DNA of 64,000 bases, taken from contig CAWBFS010000045.1 in assembly GCA_963788085.1 (NCBI GenBank), positions 1-64,000 of the forward strand, in the 5' to 3' direction. The position numbers and the translations under genes were made by a program. Below are positions 45,262-54,391 of this stretch, piece by piece. This DNA comes from AP-15 sp963788085. Its GTDB lineage: Bacteria; Pseudomonadota; Alphaproteobacteria; ATCC43930; CGMCC-115725. Numbering within the stretch: position 1 is the stretch's first letter; the number at the start of each line of letters is the position of its first letter. The notes below the pieces were generated by a model. It searched no databases and was not told the DNA's origin. It saw nothing but the letters and a program-made list of their open reading frames with translations.

Positions 45262-45324
45262 GCCCTTCATTAACCTTAGCCTCCCTGGGCACGATTGCGC
45301 TGGCAGCAAGCGAAGGATGGCGCG

Positions 45325-45591
45325 ATGAAAGTCGCCAGATTGGTGGGTGTCGCAATCGGTCTCGCCGTCGCGGGAGGTTGGGCGGCCGAGATGCCAAGCG
45401 CTACGCCAGGCGTCGAGATTGGAGGGCCGATACCGCTTACCCCCGCGCCCGCCCCCACAGGAGCGGGGACGCCTCTCGTTTCGCCGGTCTATCAATCAGT
45501 CCCGGCGCCGAGGGCAGACCCGACACGGTACCCGGTGACGGTGTTCAACCCCTATCACCCGCATTGGGTGATCGACGTGTTTGGCCGCTGA
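45325..45591 (+). CDS. Small secreted Pro-rich protein
   Basis: An 88-residue protein. ATG at 45325 is followed by KVARLVGVAIGLAVAGGWAA, a signal peptide; a longer ATG at 45295 is less likely. The mature part is rich in Pro and Ala (GPIPLTPAPAPTGAGTPLVS) and ends YPVTVFNPYHPHWVIDVFGR, with a His/Trp-rich patch. No domain is recognised. It lies between tRNA-His and the convergent MBL-fold gene. Confidence 0.55.
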   Translation: MKVARLVGVAIGLAVAGGWAAEMPSATPGVEIGGPIPLTPAPAPTGAGTPLVSPVYQSVPAPRADPTRYPVTVFNPYHPHWVIDVFGR

Positions 45592-45648
45592 TTTCTCGGA
45601 GCTCAAAAAGACGCGCGGGCGTGTGGCCGGCGATGACCGAACTGGCTT

Positions 45649-46527
45649 TTAGTCGGCAACCGGCGCGCAGCGGAATCCATCGCCCCAGCGCTTGATGTGC
45701 CCGACCGAGGGCGACGGGAAGTGCATCGTGCAGCACAGGGTGGCTGGTGTCGCAGTAGCGTTCGAGAAAGGCTGCGGCGGGTAGCCGAGGCCTGCTTCTG
45801 GTCGTAATCGACCCGCATCACGAGATCCGGATAGCGCGCCTGGATCGGCGAGTGGATCAGATCGCCGGTGAACACGGCCTGGTCGCCACCGCGCCCGGCG
45901 CAGACCGCAAAGTGATCGGGCGTATGGCCGGGTGTCGGACTGAGCCGAATGTGGTCATCGACGGCATAGTCGCTGGTCACGAGCTCGGCCTTGTTGGCGT
46001 CGATGATCGGCAGAACGCTGTCCCTCATCGGGTCGAGCGGGGTCTCGCGATGAATGCCGTCCCAATATTCGTATTCTTTTTTCGAGAAGAGGTATTTGGC
46101 ATTGGGAAAGGTCGGGACCCAGCGGCCGTTCTCCAGCCGCGTATTCCAGCCGACATGGTCGCCGTGCAGATGCGTGCACATGACGATGTCGATATCGTCG
46201 ACGGTAACACCGGCCGCCTTCAGCGCCTGCATCCAGTTGCTGTCGCTCTTGCGGTGCCAGGTCGGGCGATGCGGAAAAGACTTGTCGTTGCCGATGCAGG
46301 CATCCACCAGAATCGGTGTGGTGCGGCGTCTTGACGACATAGGATTGGAAGCACAGCACCGCCATGCCGGTGGCCGGGTCGAGCGCCGCCGGCTCCAGCC
46401 ACGACCGATTTTCGTCCAACAGTTCCCGGCTGAGGCTCGGCAGGAACTCCAGGATCGGAGTGAACCCCGCCTCCTGCTCGACTATCCGGTGGATCGTCAT
46501 GTCGTTGACCGTGAAGCTCGTGCGCAT
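45649..46527 (-). CDS. MBL fold metallo-hydrolase (two frameshifts)
   Basis: A ~292-residue metallo-beta-lactamase-fold protein. The zinc motif is MCTHLHGDHVGWNTRLENGR; further ligands are in LSPTPGHTPDHFAVCAGRGG and QAVFTGDLIHSPIQARYPDL. The first shift near 46330 separates QSYVVKTPHHT from TPILVDACIGNDKSFPHRPT. The second near 45790 leads to a C-terminus HFPSPSVGHIKRWGDGFRC, stopping at 45649. ATG at 46527 begins RTSFTVNDMTIHRIVEQE. The pattern resembles lactonase-like and related hydrolases with the TNCGGGHKR-type spacing; the substrate is unknown. Confidence 0.85.
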
Positions 46528-46548
46528 GGTGCCGGTCCTCCGCAAAAG

Positions 46549-47247
46549 TCATTCGCGGGAGCGTAGCCGCGCCCCGGCGGCGTAGCAAACGGAAACGGCC
46601 GCTCCGATCCGCCGCCAATCCCCGAGCTGGTGCGGCCACGGCCGGTTGATCAGCCCGAGCGGACCACAGTGACCGACCGCAAACACCCGGGTATCGTCCC
46701 CGGCGAACCAATCGGAACCCGCGGCGTCAGAGATCTTTGGCGGCGCGTCCCGCAAGGCGAATACCCGTCGCACCGCGCGCCATCCGGCATTCCCCATGCC
46801 GACGACGACCGGGGGTGCGAGAAATGAGATGAGTGGCCGCAGATGCTGCTCGGAGCAGGAGTCCACCCAGCTCGACCGAATAGGCGAATTCATTGCGCCC
46901 TCTTTGATGCACAGAATGGAGTTGGTCAGAAAGACCGGGGCGCAGTTATCGCGCTGCGACGGGTGCCCAACCGCAAGCCCGGCCGCGGTCAACAGCCTGT
47001 AGAGATATTCGTTGGTCTTGTTGTCCGGCTCGTCGCGCCCGCGGCAGCGGACGAAATAGCCGATATTGCCGAAATCCTGACCGACGACGAGGAGCTTCGG
47101 GCTGCGGTGGCCGAGCCAGTGCTCCCAATGGCTGACGACATGGGGGTCGAAGTCGAATTCGGCGCAGCTCCTGATCCTGCCTGGACTGCGCTCGACGCAG
47201 ATGCGGCACGCCTTGCGCGCCGCTATGAGCGTCTCAAATTCCGGCAC
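46549..47247 (-). CDS. Uracil-DNA glycosylase superfamily-like protein
   Basis: A 232-residue protein. The start is GTG 47247 (PEFETLIAARKACRICVERS), which overlaps the upstream gene by 25 bases. It resembles the UDG superfamily: CRICVERSPG at the N-terminus, LLVVGQDFGNIGYFVRCRGR in the position of the water-activating GEAPG motif, FLTNSILCIKEGAMNSPIRS, and the leucine-loop region VGHCGPLGLINRPWPHQLGD in place of HPSP-type motifs. The catalytic motifs deviate, so base-excision activity is uncertain. It is probably translated together with the ChaC gene. Confidence 0.65.
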   Translation of the reverse strand: MPEFETLIAARKACRICVERSPGRIRSCAEFDFDPHVVSHWEHWLGHRSPKLLVVGQDFGNIGYFVRCRGRDEPDNKTNEYLYRLLTAAGLAVGHPSQRDNCAPVFLTNSILCIKEGAMNSPIRSSWVDSCSEQHLRPLISFLAPPVVVGMGNAGWRAVRRVFALRDAPPKISDAAGSDWFAGDDTRVFAVGHCGPLGLINRPWPHQLGDWRRIGAAVSVCYAAGARLRSRE

Positions 47248-47797
47248 TGTTCGGCCAATGCCCGGACCCGCTCGGCGAGCCGGCGCAGCGGGCGGTCCGC
47301 GAGGCCGAGCTGCTCGAGGTGCCGCAACGTATTCTCGAAATAATCGCGGCATGTGCCGCGGCGGCCGGCGGCAGCGAGGATCCTGCGCGCCGCCTCGTCG
47401 AGCGGCAGCGTGCCGGCGTAATCCGGGCAGTTTCGCAGCGCAGTGAACGCCAGCGCGCGGCCGTACGCCCTTTGCGGTTTGCACCGGCAGCAGGCGCGCG
47501 CCATATACCCGGCGGCCGCTCATCTCGCGCTCCCAGACCCGGTCGAGCGCCTTCGGTCGGCAACCGAAGGCCGCGCCTCGGCAGGACCCGCCGCGGTCGA
47601 GCCCGAGCGTCAGTCCGGGATTGGCTGGCGTACCCGCGATAATCGTAGGAATAAAGGCAAAAGCTACGGTGGTAGCCGCGCAACAGAGCTTGCTCGGCGT
47701 CCCCACCGCGGAATTCGTTGTCCCACAATAGCGAGCCGTAGGCGAAAACCCAAACCGGCTCCCCACTGTTGCGCAACGCCGCGACCTCCGCCGGCAT
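47223..47797 (-). CDS. ChaC-type gamma-glutamylcyclotransferase (two frameshifts)
   Basis: A ~191-residue glutathione-degrading cyclotransferase, releasing 5-oxoproline and Cys-Gly. The start VWVFAYGSLLWDNEFRGGDA is the ChaC substrate-binding loop (YGSL). A shift near 47640 leads from SFCLYSYDYRG to TPANPGLTLGLDRGGSCRGA, which corresponds to the family's RGTPxxPGLxLGLDxGG. A second shift near 47480 leads to ALAFTALRNCPDYAGTLPLD and CRDYFENTLRHLEQLGLADR. ATG at 47797. Both shifts look like sequence errors. Confidence 0.85.
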
Positions 47798-47824
47798 CGG
47801 CGGGGCCTGAAGCCTATCGAAGTC

Positions 47825-48000
47825 CTTCCCTCTCCGCCCCTTGGGGGGAGAGGGTCAGGGTGAGGTGGGGGAAGCCCCCGCCCGGCAACCACGGTGGTAC
47901 CCACCTCACCCTCCCGGCCCCCACGGATCAAGTCCGTGCGCCGAAGGCTCACGGCGCGTCCGGCCCCTCCCTCTCCCCCCACCAGCGGGCGGAGAGGGGC
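47825..48000. repeat. Dispersed repeat family B, second copy
   Basis: Lies between ChaC and the flavin oxidoreductase gene. Left arm CTCTCCGCCCCTTGGGGGGA with GAGGGTCAGGGTGAGGTGGG; right arm CCACCTCACCCTCCC and CCCTCTCCCCCCACCAGCGG. An inserted GGCCCCCACGGATCAAGTCC block in the middle sets it apart from the other two copies. Confidence 0.75.
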
Positions 48001-48036
48001 CAAGTTTGGCCCAACGCGATACAATTCGGCTGACCT

Positions 48037-49109
48037 CTACGCGAAGGCGCGGCGGATACGGCCCCAATCCTCGATCGCGTGTTCCTGGCCGGGCACGATC
48101 TGCAGCGCGATCTCCGTATAGCCGGCGTCGGCCAATGCCGCGATGCGCTCTTTCAGCTCCTTCTCGGTCGCCGTGAAGGTCGTCAGCCGGATCAATTCGG
48201 CGGTGACGAACGCGCCGCTCCTCGGGCTTGACGAACATCAAATGGCCGCGGTGGTTTTCGAGATAATGGGCGCCCTGCGGCGTGAATTTGCGGGCCTGCT
48301 CGACGTACCCGGCCACGCTCTCGGCGACCGCGGGCGGCATCGGCGCCATCATCGGCAACCCCGCCAATGCCGCGTCGGCCGCGCGATGCAGTAGCATCGC
48401 GGCGCGCGGCCCGGCCTGTGCGAGCGCCCGTGGCGAGTCGGCAGGCTCGCCCTCCTCCAGTATCGCGCCGCCGGTCAGCACGCACGGCATCGAGCGGCTC
48501 CGCGTCGCGCCCGGCGGCCCGCCGGCGCTCCCGCATATCGGCCATCGCCGCGACCCCGCCATCGACATCGCCGGCGGTGGCGATCCAGCCGGCGCCGAGC
48601 TTCGCGGTCAGGGCGCGCGCCCGCGGACCGGAGGCCGCGACGTAAAGCGGGATCGGATCGCGCGTATTGATCAGCCCGAGCTCGGGGTTGAGCAGCCGGA
48701 TCAGCCGCTTCTTGTTCTCGATTTCGGCCTCGACGGTCTCCCCGCGCAACAGCGCCATGACGACGCCGACATACTCCTCCATATCGGCGAGCTTGACCGC
48801 CCCGAGCCCCATCGCGCGCCGCCCGGTAAACCCGCTCCCGATCCCAAAATCGATCCGCCCGGGCGCCAATTTGTTCAGCGAGGCAAAGGCGTTCGCGGTA
48901 ACTGGGGCAATGCGGTTCGATGGGATCAGCACCCCGGTGCCGAGCCGGATCTTCGTTGTTTTGATTGCGGCGGCGGCCATCGCGACAAACGGGTCCGCGC
49001 TCAGCATCTGCGTGTCGTAGAACCAGGCACGCGCAAACCCGAGCTCCTCGGCCCGTCTTACGAGCCGCCAGGAATCGGCGTCGGTCGGAATGGCGATGGC
49101 GAATTGCAT
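48037..49109 (-). CDS. LLM class flavin-dependent oxidoreductase, F420-type (two frameshifts)
   Basis: A ~357-residue luciferase-like protein, closer to F420-dependent members. The start is QFAIAIPTDADSWRLVRRAE, then GFARAWFYDTQMLSADPFVA, IRLGTGVLIPSNRIAPVTAN, KLAPGRIDFGIGSGFTGRRA and YVAASGPRARALTAKLGAG. A shift near 48510 leads to LTGGAILEEGEPADSPRALA and YVEQARKFTPQGAHYLENHR; a second near 48215 gives the C-terminus with TATEKELKERIAALADAGYT, stopping at 48037. It is divergent from the SEFIR gene. The substrate is unknown. Confidence 0.85.
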
Positions 49110-49191
49110 TCGGCTCCTCCCCGCCGGTGGCGTGCTTTACCGGCTCAGCACGGCAGAATACCATCGATATGGACGGGGAGGAGTAGCGTCG

Positions 49192-52017
49192 ATGCCTGAA
49201 ACGGCACCGCCAAGGGTATTCATCAGCTACAGCCACGACAGCCCGGAGCACCGCGACCGCGTCCTCGAATTCGCCGACAAGCTGCGTGCCGACGGCATCG
49301 ACGCGATGATCGACCAATACGCCCAGTCTCCGCCGGAGGGTTGGCCGGACTGGTGTGAGGCCCAGATCCGCAACGCCGATTTCGTTCTGATGGTCGGCAC
49401 GGAAACCTATTTGCGGCGGGTCAATGGCGTAGAACAACCGGGCGAGGGGCGCGGCGTGCGCTGGGAGGGCCACCTGACCAACCAGCATCTTTATGACGCG
49501 GGTTCGGCAAGCCGAAAGTTCGTGCCGGTATTGTTCTCGGACGGATTGCCTGACCACGTGCCCACACCGGTTAAAGGCCGCTCTATCTACCGGATCGACA
49601 CACCGGAAGGCTACGAGGCCTTGCTGCGGCTGCTGACCGACCAGCCGCTCACGCCGATAACGCCGCTCGGACGGCCGAGATCCTTGCCGGCACGCGAGCG
49701 CGCATCCAGCAGAACACGCGAGGAACCCTCGAAACTAGCGATGTCTCTGCCGCATCCCCGGGTCGAGGATGTGTTCGTTGGCCGCCAAACGGAGCGCGCT
49801 GCGCTCGCTGCCTCTCTGTTCCCGATCAGCGGAACGCGCCGTCCCGTCGTCGTCTCGGGAATGGCAGGCGTCGGCAAGTCGTATTTGGTGGATCGCTTCT
49901 TCTGGGAGAACGCGTCGCGGTTTCCCGGCGGCTATCTGCGGTTGGCGCTCGATCCGGACAATCTCGCCAGCGCGGCGGATCTGCTTACGACTTTACGCGA
50001 CCGGCTGAAGCTGCCGGCGAGCGATGACGAGGCGCTTGCGGGGCGTCTTTTGATGCCGCTGACCCTTGTCCACATCGAGAATGCGGACAGTTTCGACGCA
50101 GCCTGTGTCGTCGGGGAAGTGGCGGGGGCTTTGCCCGACTGCGCGCTGGTGATCAGCGCTCGCTTTCGCGACCTCGGCTTCGCGGCCGGGTGGCCGGAGG
50201 TAGCGCTCTCGCCTTTCGACGAGCAGACGGCGCTGCAACACTTGCTGGCGGAGCTTGGCCGCAATGCGCCCGGGCAGGATAGCTGGCCTGCGCTCGCCGC
50301 TTCACTGGGGTTTCTGCCGCTGGCCATTCACTTGGCCGCCGGCCATATGAGGATGGGATACACCGCGCAGGCTTTCCTGCGCCGTTTGCGGGAAAGGAAG
50401 CTGGCCCTCGAGGGCGCCAGCCCGGTAGACCCAACTTTCCGGGAACGCAGCCGGGCGCTGTTGTCGGATAGCTTCGAATTGTCCCTCGCGGTACTGCGAC
50501 GGGAGAGCGACACGGCCGGCGACGACTGGCTCGCGGGCTTCTCGGCGCTCGGTCACGCGCCGGCATCCGGCTTTGGCGAAAGCCTTGGTGCCGCGATATC
50601 TGGCCTCACTCCAGAGGCGTTCGAGGACATGGCATTGGCGGCATCCCGCCTGTCCTTGCTCGATCGCGTGCCTCGCGGGGCGCTTGCCGCCTACCGCCTA
50701 CACCCGCTGCTGGCTGAACTCGTCCGCTCCCGCAGCGACGCGGAAGCGGCGTTTGCCCGGATGACCGAATGGTTTATCGCTCGCCTGCCTGAGGGCGGCG
50801 AAGACCAGGGGCTGCGATGGCGTGAGGTCGGAGGAGAGGTTGCGGCTTTGACCGGATGGCTGGCGCGGGTGTCGCCGGCCGACCGCGTGCGGATAGCACG
50901 CGCGGGCATGCACTATGCGATCCTGAACGGCCCCTACCACGCGTGGCTGCGGCTGTGCGAGGAAGCGCTCACCGGCGAAATCGCCGACGCGGAGCGCTCG
51001 GACCTTCTATGGGTCCTGGTGCAGGTAGCACGGAGCGGAGGGCTCCCCGACCGCGCGCTTGCCGCGGCTCGGGAAAAGCGTGAGCTCGACCTGAAACGCG
51101 GAGCAGAGCGGGAGGCGGCCATCTCTGCGGGCTTCGTCGCCGACATCTTGCAGGCCCGCGGCCAACTCGACGAGGCGCTCAAAATCCTTAATGATGAAGT
51201 GCTTCCGTCGATGGAGCGGGTTGGCGACGTGCGCTCGCGCGCCGTGACGATGGGCAGGATCGCCGACATCTTGCAGGCCCGCGGCCAACTCGACGAGGCG
51301 CTGAAAATCCGCAACGAGGAGGAGCTGCCGGTCTATGAGCGGCTCGGCGACGTGCGCTCGTGGGCCGTCACGATGGGCCAAATCGCCGACATCCTGCAGG
51401 CCCGCGGCGCAACTCGACGAGGCGCTGAAAATCCGCAACGAGGAAGAGCTGCCGGTCTATGAGCGGCTCGGCGACGTGCGCTCGCGCGCCGTGACGATGG
51501 GCCAAATCGCCGATATCTTGCAGGCCCGCGGCCAACTCGACGAGGCGCTGAAAATCTGGAAAGAGGAAGAGCTGCCGGCTATGGAGCGGCTCGGCGACGT
51601 GCGCTCGCGCGCCGTGACGATGGGCAAATCGCCGACATCTTGCAGGCCCGCGGCCAACTCGACGAGGCGCTGAAGATCCGCAACGAGGAGCAGCTGCCGG
51701 TCTATGAGCGGCTCGGCGACGTGCGCTCGCGCGCCGTGACGATGCATTGGATTAGCCAGATCTTGGACGCGCAGGGGACTTTTGCTGAGAGTTTGCAAAT
51801 CCTCCGTGAAGAAGTACTGCCGATCTACGAGCGACTGGGAGACGTGCACGCTCTGTTGCGCGGCCGCTGGGGTCTGGCGGCGGCATTACTAAAGCATCAA
51901 AACGAGAGTGATCGGCACGAAGCGCGGCTGCTGCTGCAATTGGCGCTCGATGAGGCGCGCCGGCTAAAGCTGCCTGAGGCGCAGCGGATCGAGCGGATGC
52001 TGGAGCAAGCGGGCTAG
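49192..52017 (+). CDS. SEFIR-STAND(NB-ARC)-TPR protein, NLR-like (two offsetting frameshifts)
   Basis: A ~941-residue modular protein. ATG at 49192 follows GGGGAGGAG. Residues ~5-160 are a SEFIR (TIR-related) domain: RVFISYSHDSPEHRDRVLEF, DAMIDQYAQSPPEGWPDWCE and FVLMVGTETYLRRVNG. Residues ~190-560 form a STAND NTPase: VFVGRQTERAALAASL, P-loop VVVSGMAGVGKSYLVDRFFW, a Walker B-like LVHIENADSF, GFLPLAIHLAAGHMRMG, then a winged-helix part. The C-terminus is a TPR array of 41-residue units (ADILQARGQLDEALKIRNEE). A +1 near 51410 and a -1 near 51628 lie inside the repeat and cancel. SEFIR/TIR-STAND-TPR architecture is that of bacterial immune sensors, where ligand binding by the repeats would trigger the SEFIR effector; the role here is inference. 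Confidence 0.88.
51139..51753. repeat. 123-bp tandem repeat coding TPR units
   Basis: Five near-identical head-to-tail copies, each starting GCCGACATCTTGCAGGCCCG (starts 51139, 51262, 51385, 51509, 51631), with a diverged sixth from 51754. Each encodes 41 residues. Spacing is 123 except copy 3 (124) and copy 4 (122), exactly where the reading frame is lost and restored. Confidence 0.92.
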
Positions 52018-52061
52018 CCGGAAAATCGTGACCGGCAGCCAGCGGCGGGAGCAGAGGAGGG

Positions 52062-52601
52062 TCAGCGCTTCGAGAATTGGAAGCTGCGGCGGGCTTTGGC
52101 TTTGCCGTATTTTTTGCGCTCGACGACGCGGCTGTCGCGGGTGAGGAAGCCCTGGCTCTTCAACAAGGGGCGCAGGCCGGGCTCGTAGCGGGTCAGCGCC
52201 TGGCTGATGCCGTGGCGCACCGCGCCGGCCTGGCCGGAAAGACCGCCGCCCTTGACCGTGCACCACACATCGAACTGGCCGAGCCGGTTGCTCGCGACGA
52301 GCGGCTGGTTGATCAGCATGCGCAGCACCGGCCGCGCGAAATATACCGGGCTCTCGCGGCCGTTGACGTCGATCCGGCCGGCGCCGGGCTTGATCCATAC
52401 CCGTGCCACCGCGTTCTTCCGCTTGCCGGTTGCATAGGAGCGGCCGAGGGCATCGATCTGCGGCTTGACGTCGTCGGGGACGGATGTCGTTGGAACGGGC
52501 GCCGCGGGCGCGGTGCGCGCCTGCTGCAACGCTTGGCGCAGGCTCCCCAGGCCTTGAAAGGTCTGCGGGCGCTGTGAGCTCGGAGGGTCGTTATCGGCCA
52601 T
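52062..52601 (-). CDS. rpsI: 30S ribosomal protein S9
   Basis: A 179-residue S9 with an N-terminal extension of about 50 residues (NDPPSSQRPQTFQGLGSLRQ and a Pro/Ala-rich part) as in many Alphaproteobacteria. The S9 core: SYATGKRKNAVARVWIKPGA, GRESPVYFARPVLRMLINQP and the conserved tail VERKKYGKAKARRSFQFSKR, which reaches the P-site tRNA. ATG at 52601 is chosen over the TTG two codons earlier. It follows rplM by two bases. Confidence 0.97.
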   Translation of the reverse strand: MADNDPPSSQRPQTFQGLGSLRQALQQARTAPAAPVPTTSVPDDVKPQIDALGRSYATGKRKNAVARVWIKPGAGRIDVNGRESPVYFARPVLRMLINQPLVASNRLGQFDVWCTVKGGGLSGQAGAVRHGISQALTRYEPGLRPLLKSQGFLTRDSRVVERKKYGKAKARRSFQFSKR

Positions 52602-52603
52602 AA

Positions 52604-53062
52604 TCAAACTCTGTTCTTGCGGTTCAGCGCGGCGACGTCGAGCCGATCCGGCTGCTGTGCTTCGTGCGGGTGATCGGGTCCGGCAAACACCCGCAAGTTC
52701 TTCATAACCCGGCGGCCGAGCGGGCCGCGGGGCACCATGCGTTCGACCGCCTTCATGATCACCCGCTCCGGGTGCTTACCTTCGAGAATGGCGCCTTTGC
52801 TGCGCCCCTTGATGCCGCCCGGGTAGCCGGTATGCCAATAGAAGATGTCGTCGGCGCGCTTGTTGCCGGTCAGCTGGACCTTCTCGGCGTTGACGACGAT
52901 GATATTGTCGCCGCAATCCATATGGGGCGTGAAGGAGGGCTTGTGCTTGCCGCGCAGCCGCATCGCGATGATCGAGGCGAGCCGGCCCAACACCAGACCG
53001 TCGGCATCGATCAGTGACCATTTCTTCTCGATGTCCGACGGCTTGGCGGAAAAGGTCTTCAT
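52604..53062 (-). CDS. rplM: 50S ribosomal protein L13
   Basis: A 152-residue L13. Signatures: TFSAKPSDIEKKWSLIDADG, LGRLASIIAMRLRGKHKPSF, DNIIVVNAEKVQLTGNKRAD and the family motif VERMVPRGPLGRRVMKNLRV. ATG at 53062 is chosen where the L13 fold begins. Operon rplM-rpsI as in nearly all bacteria. Divergent from the enoyl-CoA hydratase, with promoters for both expected in 53063-53178. Confidence 0.97.
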   Translation of the reverse strand: MKTFSAKPSDIEKKWSLIDADGLVLGRLASIIAMRLRGKHKPSFTPHMDCGDNIIVVNAEKVQLTGNKRADDIFYWHTGYPGGIKGRSKGAILEGKHPERVIMKAVERMVPRGPLGRRVMKNLRVFAGPDHPHEAQQPDRLDVAALNRKNRV

Positions 53063-53178
53063 GGCTCGAAGAGAAATGCCCGGTCGCCCGGAACAGTTGC
53101 CCAGGCCGCGAAAGCCGGTCATGTAAGCGATCGGCTCCCAAGGGTCAAGCAATGCGTTAGCCGAAGAGAGGTCCCACG

Positions 53179-53955
53179 ATGGCGGCGATACTGTTGGAAG
53201 AGCGCACCGACGGAGTTCTGCGCCTGACCCTCAACCGGCCGGAGGCGCGCAACGCGCTTTCGATCGAGCTGATGACGGCGCTCGTCGCGGCGCTCGGCCG
53301 CGCTGCGGACGACCCGCAAAGCCGGGTCGTGGTGATCGCCGGCGCCGGTCCCGCCTTCTGCGCCGGGCACGATTTGCGCGAGCTGCGCCAGGATCCGCGG
53401 CGCGAGACCTATCAGCGCATCTTTGCGCTGTGCAGCGAGCTGATGCTGACGATCGTGCGCTTGCCGAAGCCGGTCATCGCCGAGATCCACGGCGTCGCGA
53501 CGGCAGCCGGCTGTCAGCTGGTCGCGACGTGTGATCTGGCAGTCGCCGCCGAGGAGGCGCGTTTTGCGACGCCGGGGGTCAACATCGGCCTCTTCTGCTC
53601 GACGCCGATGGTGGCGCTGTCGCGTGCGGTCGGGCGAAAAGCGGCGATGGAGATGCTGCTGACCGGCGAGCTGATCGATGCGGCGAGCGCGCGATCGCTC
53701 GGGCTCGTCAACCGCGTGGTCCCGCGGGACGGGCTGCGCGACGCGGTCGACGGCCTCGCGCGGCAGATCGCCGGCAAATCCGCCTTCACCGTCAAGATCG
53801 GCAAGGAGGCGTTCTACCGTCAGGCCGAGCTCGATCTGGCGGCCGCCTATCGCTATGCCGCGGAGGTCATGACGACCAACATGCTGGCCGAGGATGCCGG
53901 CGAGGGCATCGACGCCTTTCTCGAGAAACGCGCCCCGGTCTGGCACGACCGGTGA
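53179..53955 (+). CDS. Enoyl-CoA hydratase/isomerase family protein
   Basis: A 258-residue crotonase-fold enzyme. Oxyanion-hole segments: RPEARNALSIELMTALVAAL and GPAFCAGHDLRELRQDPRRE, then KPVIAEIHGVATAAGCQLVA, and ARFATPGVNIGLFCSTPMVA in the region of the catalytic Glu. Glu at the usual first catalytic position seems replaced (TAAGCQLV rather than GGGxEL), as in some side branches (ECHDC3-like). The precise reaction is therefore open. Followed at once by the CoA-binding and CoA-transferase genes. Confidence 0.9.
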   Translation: MAAILLEERTDGVLRLTLNRPEARNALSIELMTALVAALGRAADDPQSRVVVIAGAGPAFCAGHDLRELRQDPRRETYQRIFALCSELMLTIVRLPKPVIAEIHGVATAAGCQLVATCDLAVAAEEARFATPGVNIGLFCSTPMVALSRAVGRKAAMEMLLTGELIDAASARSLGLVNRVVPRDGLRDAVDGLARQIAGKSAFTVKIGKEAFYRQAELDLAAAYRYAAEVMTTNMLAEDAGEGIDAFLEKRAPVWHDR

Positions 53956-53963
53956 GGCACAGA

Positions 53964-54387
53964 GTGGACCACGACAGATATCCGGACCCTTATCTGCGCG
54001 ACATCCTGACAAGTGTGCGGACGATCGCCGTCGTCGGCGCGAGCCCGCGACATGAGCGCCCGAGCCATGGCGTGATGGCCTATCTCAAGGGGCGCGGCTA
54101 CCGGACGATCCCGGTCAACCCCAACGCGGCCGGGGGCACGATCAATGGCGAGACCGCCTACGCGCGGCTCGCCGATATTCCGGAGCCGATCGACATGGTC
54201 GACGTGTTCCGCCGGAGCCGAAATGGCCGGCGGCGTGGTCGACGAGGCGATCGCCGTCGGCGCCAAGGTGGTGTGGATGCAGCTCGGCGTCCGCGATGAT
54301 GCCGCCGCCGCCCGCGCCGAAGCCCAGGGCCTCAAGGTCGTCATGAACCGCTGCCCGGCGATCGAGATTCCCCGCCTGGGGTTGTAG
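53964..54387 (+). CDS. CoA-binding domain protein (one frameshift)
   Basis: A ~141-residue Rossmann-fold CoA-binding protein related to the N-terminal domain of succinyl-CoA synthetase alpha. Core: ILTSVRTIAVVGASPRHERP, GVMAYLKGRGYRTIPVNPNA and LADIPEPIDMVDVFRRS. After a shift near 54222 it continues AVGAKVVWMQLGVRDDAAAA and KVVMNRCPAIEIPRLGL. GTG at 53964 (DHDRYPDPYLRDIL) matches family starts; GTG at 53952 would overlap the hydratase. The function of these stand-alone proteins is not settled. Confidence 0.88.
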
Positions 54388-54391
54388 GGAC

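Noticed and set aside
51139..51753. CRISPR array
   Set aside because: Units are contiguous with no spacers, coding and in frame with the TPR domain.
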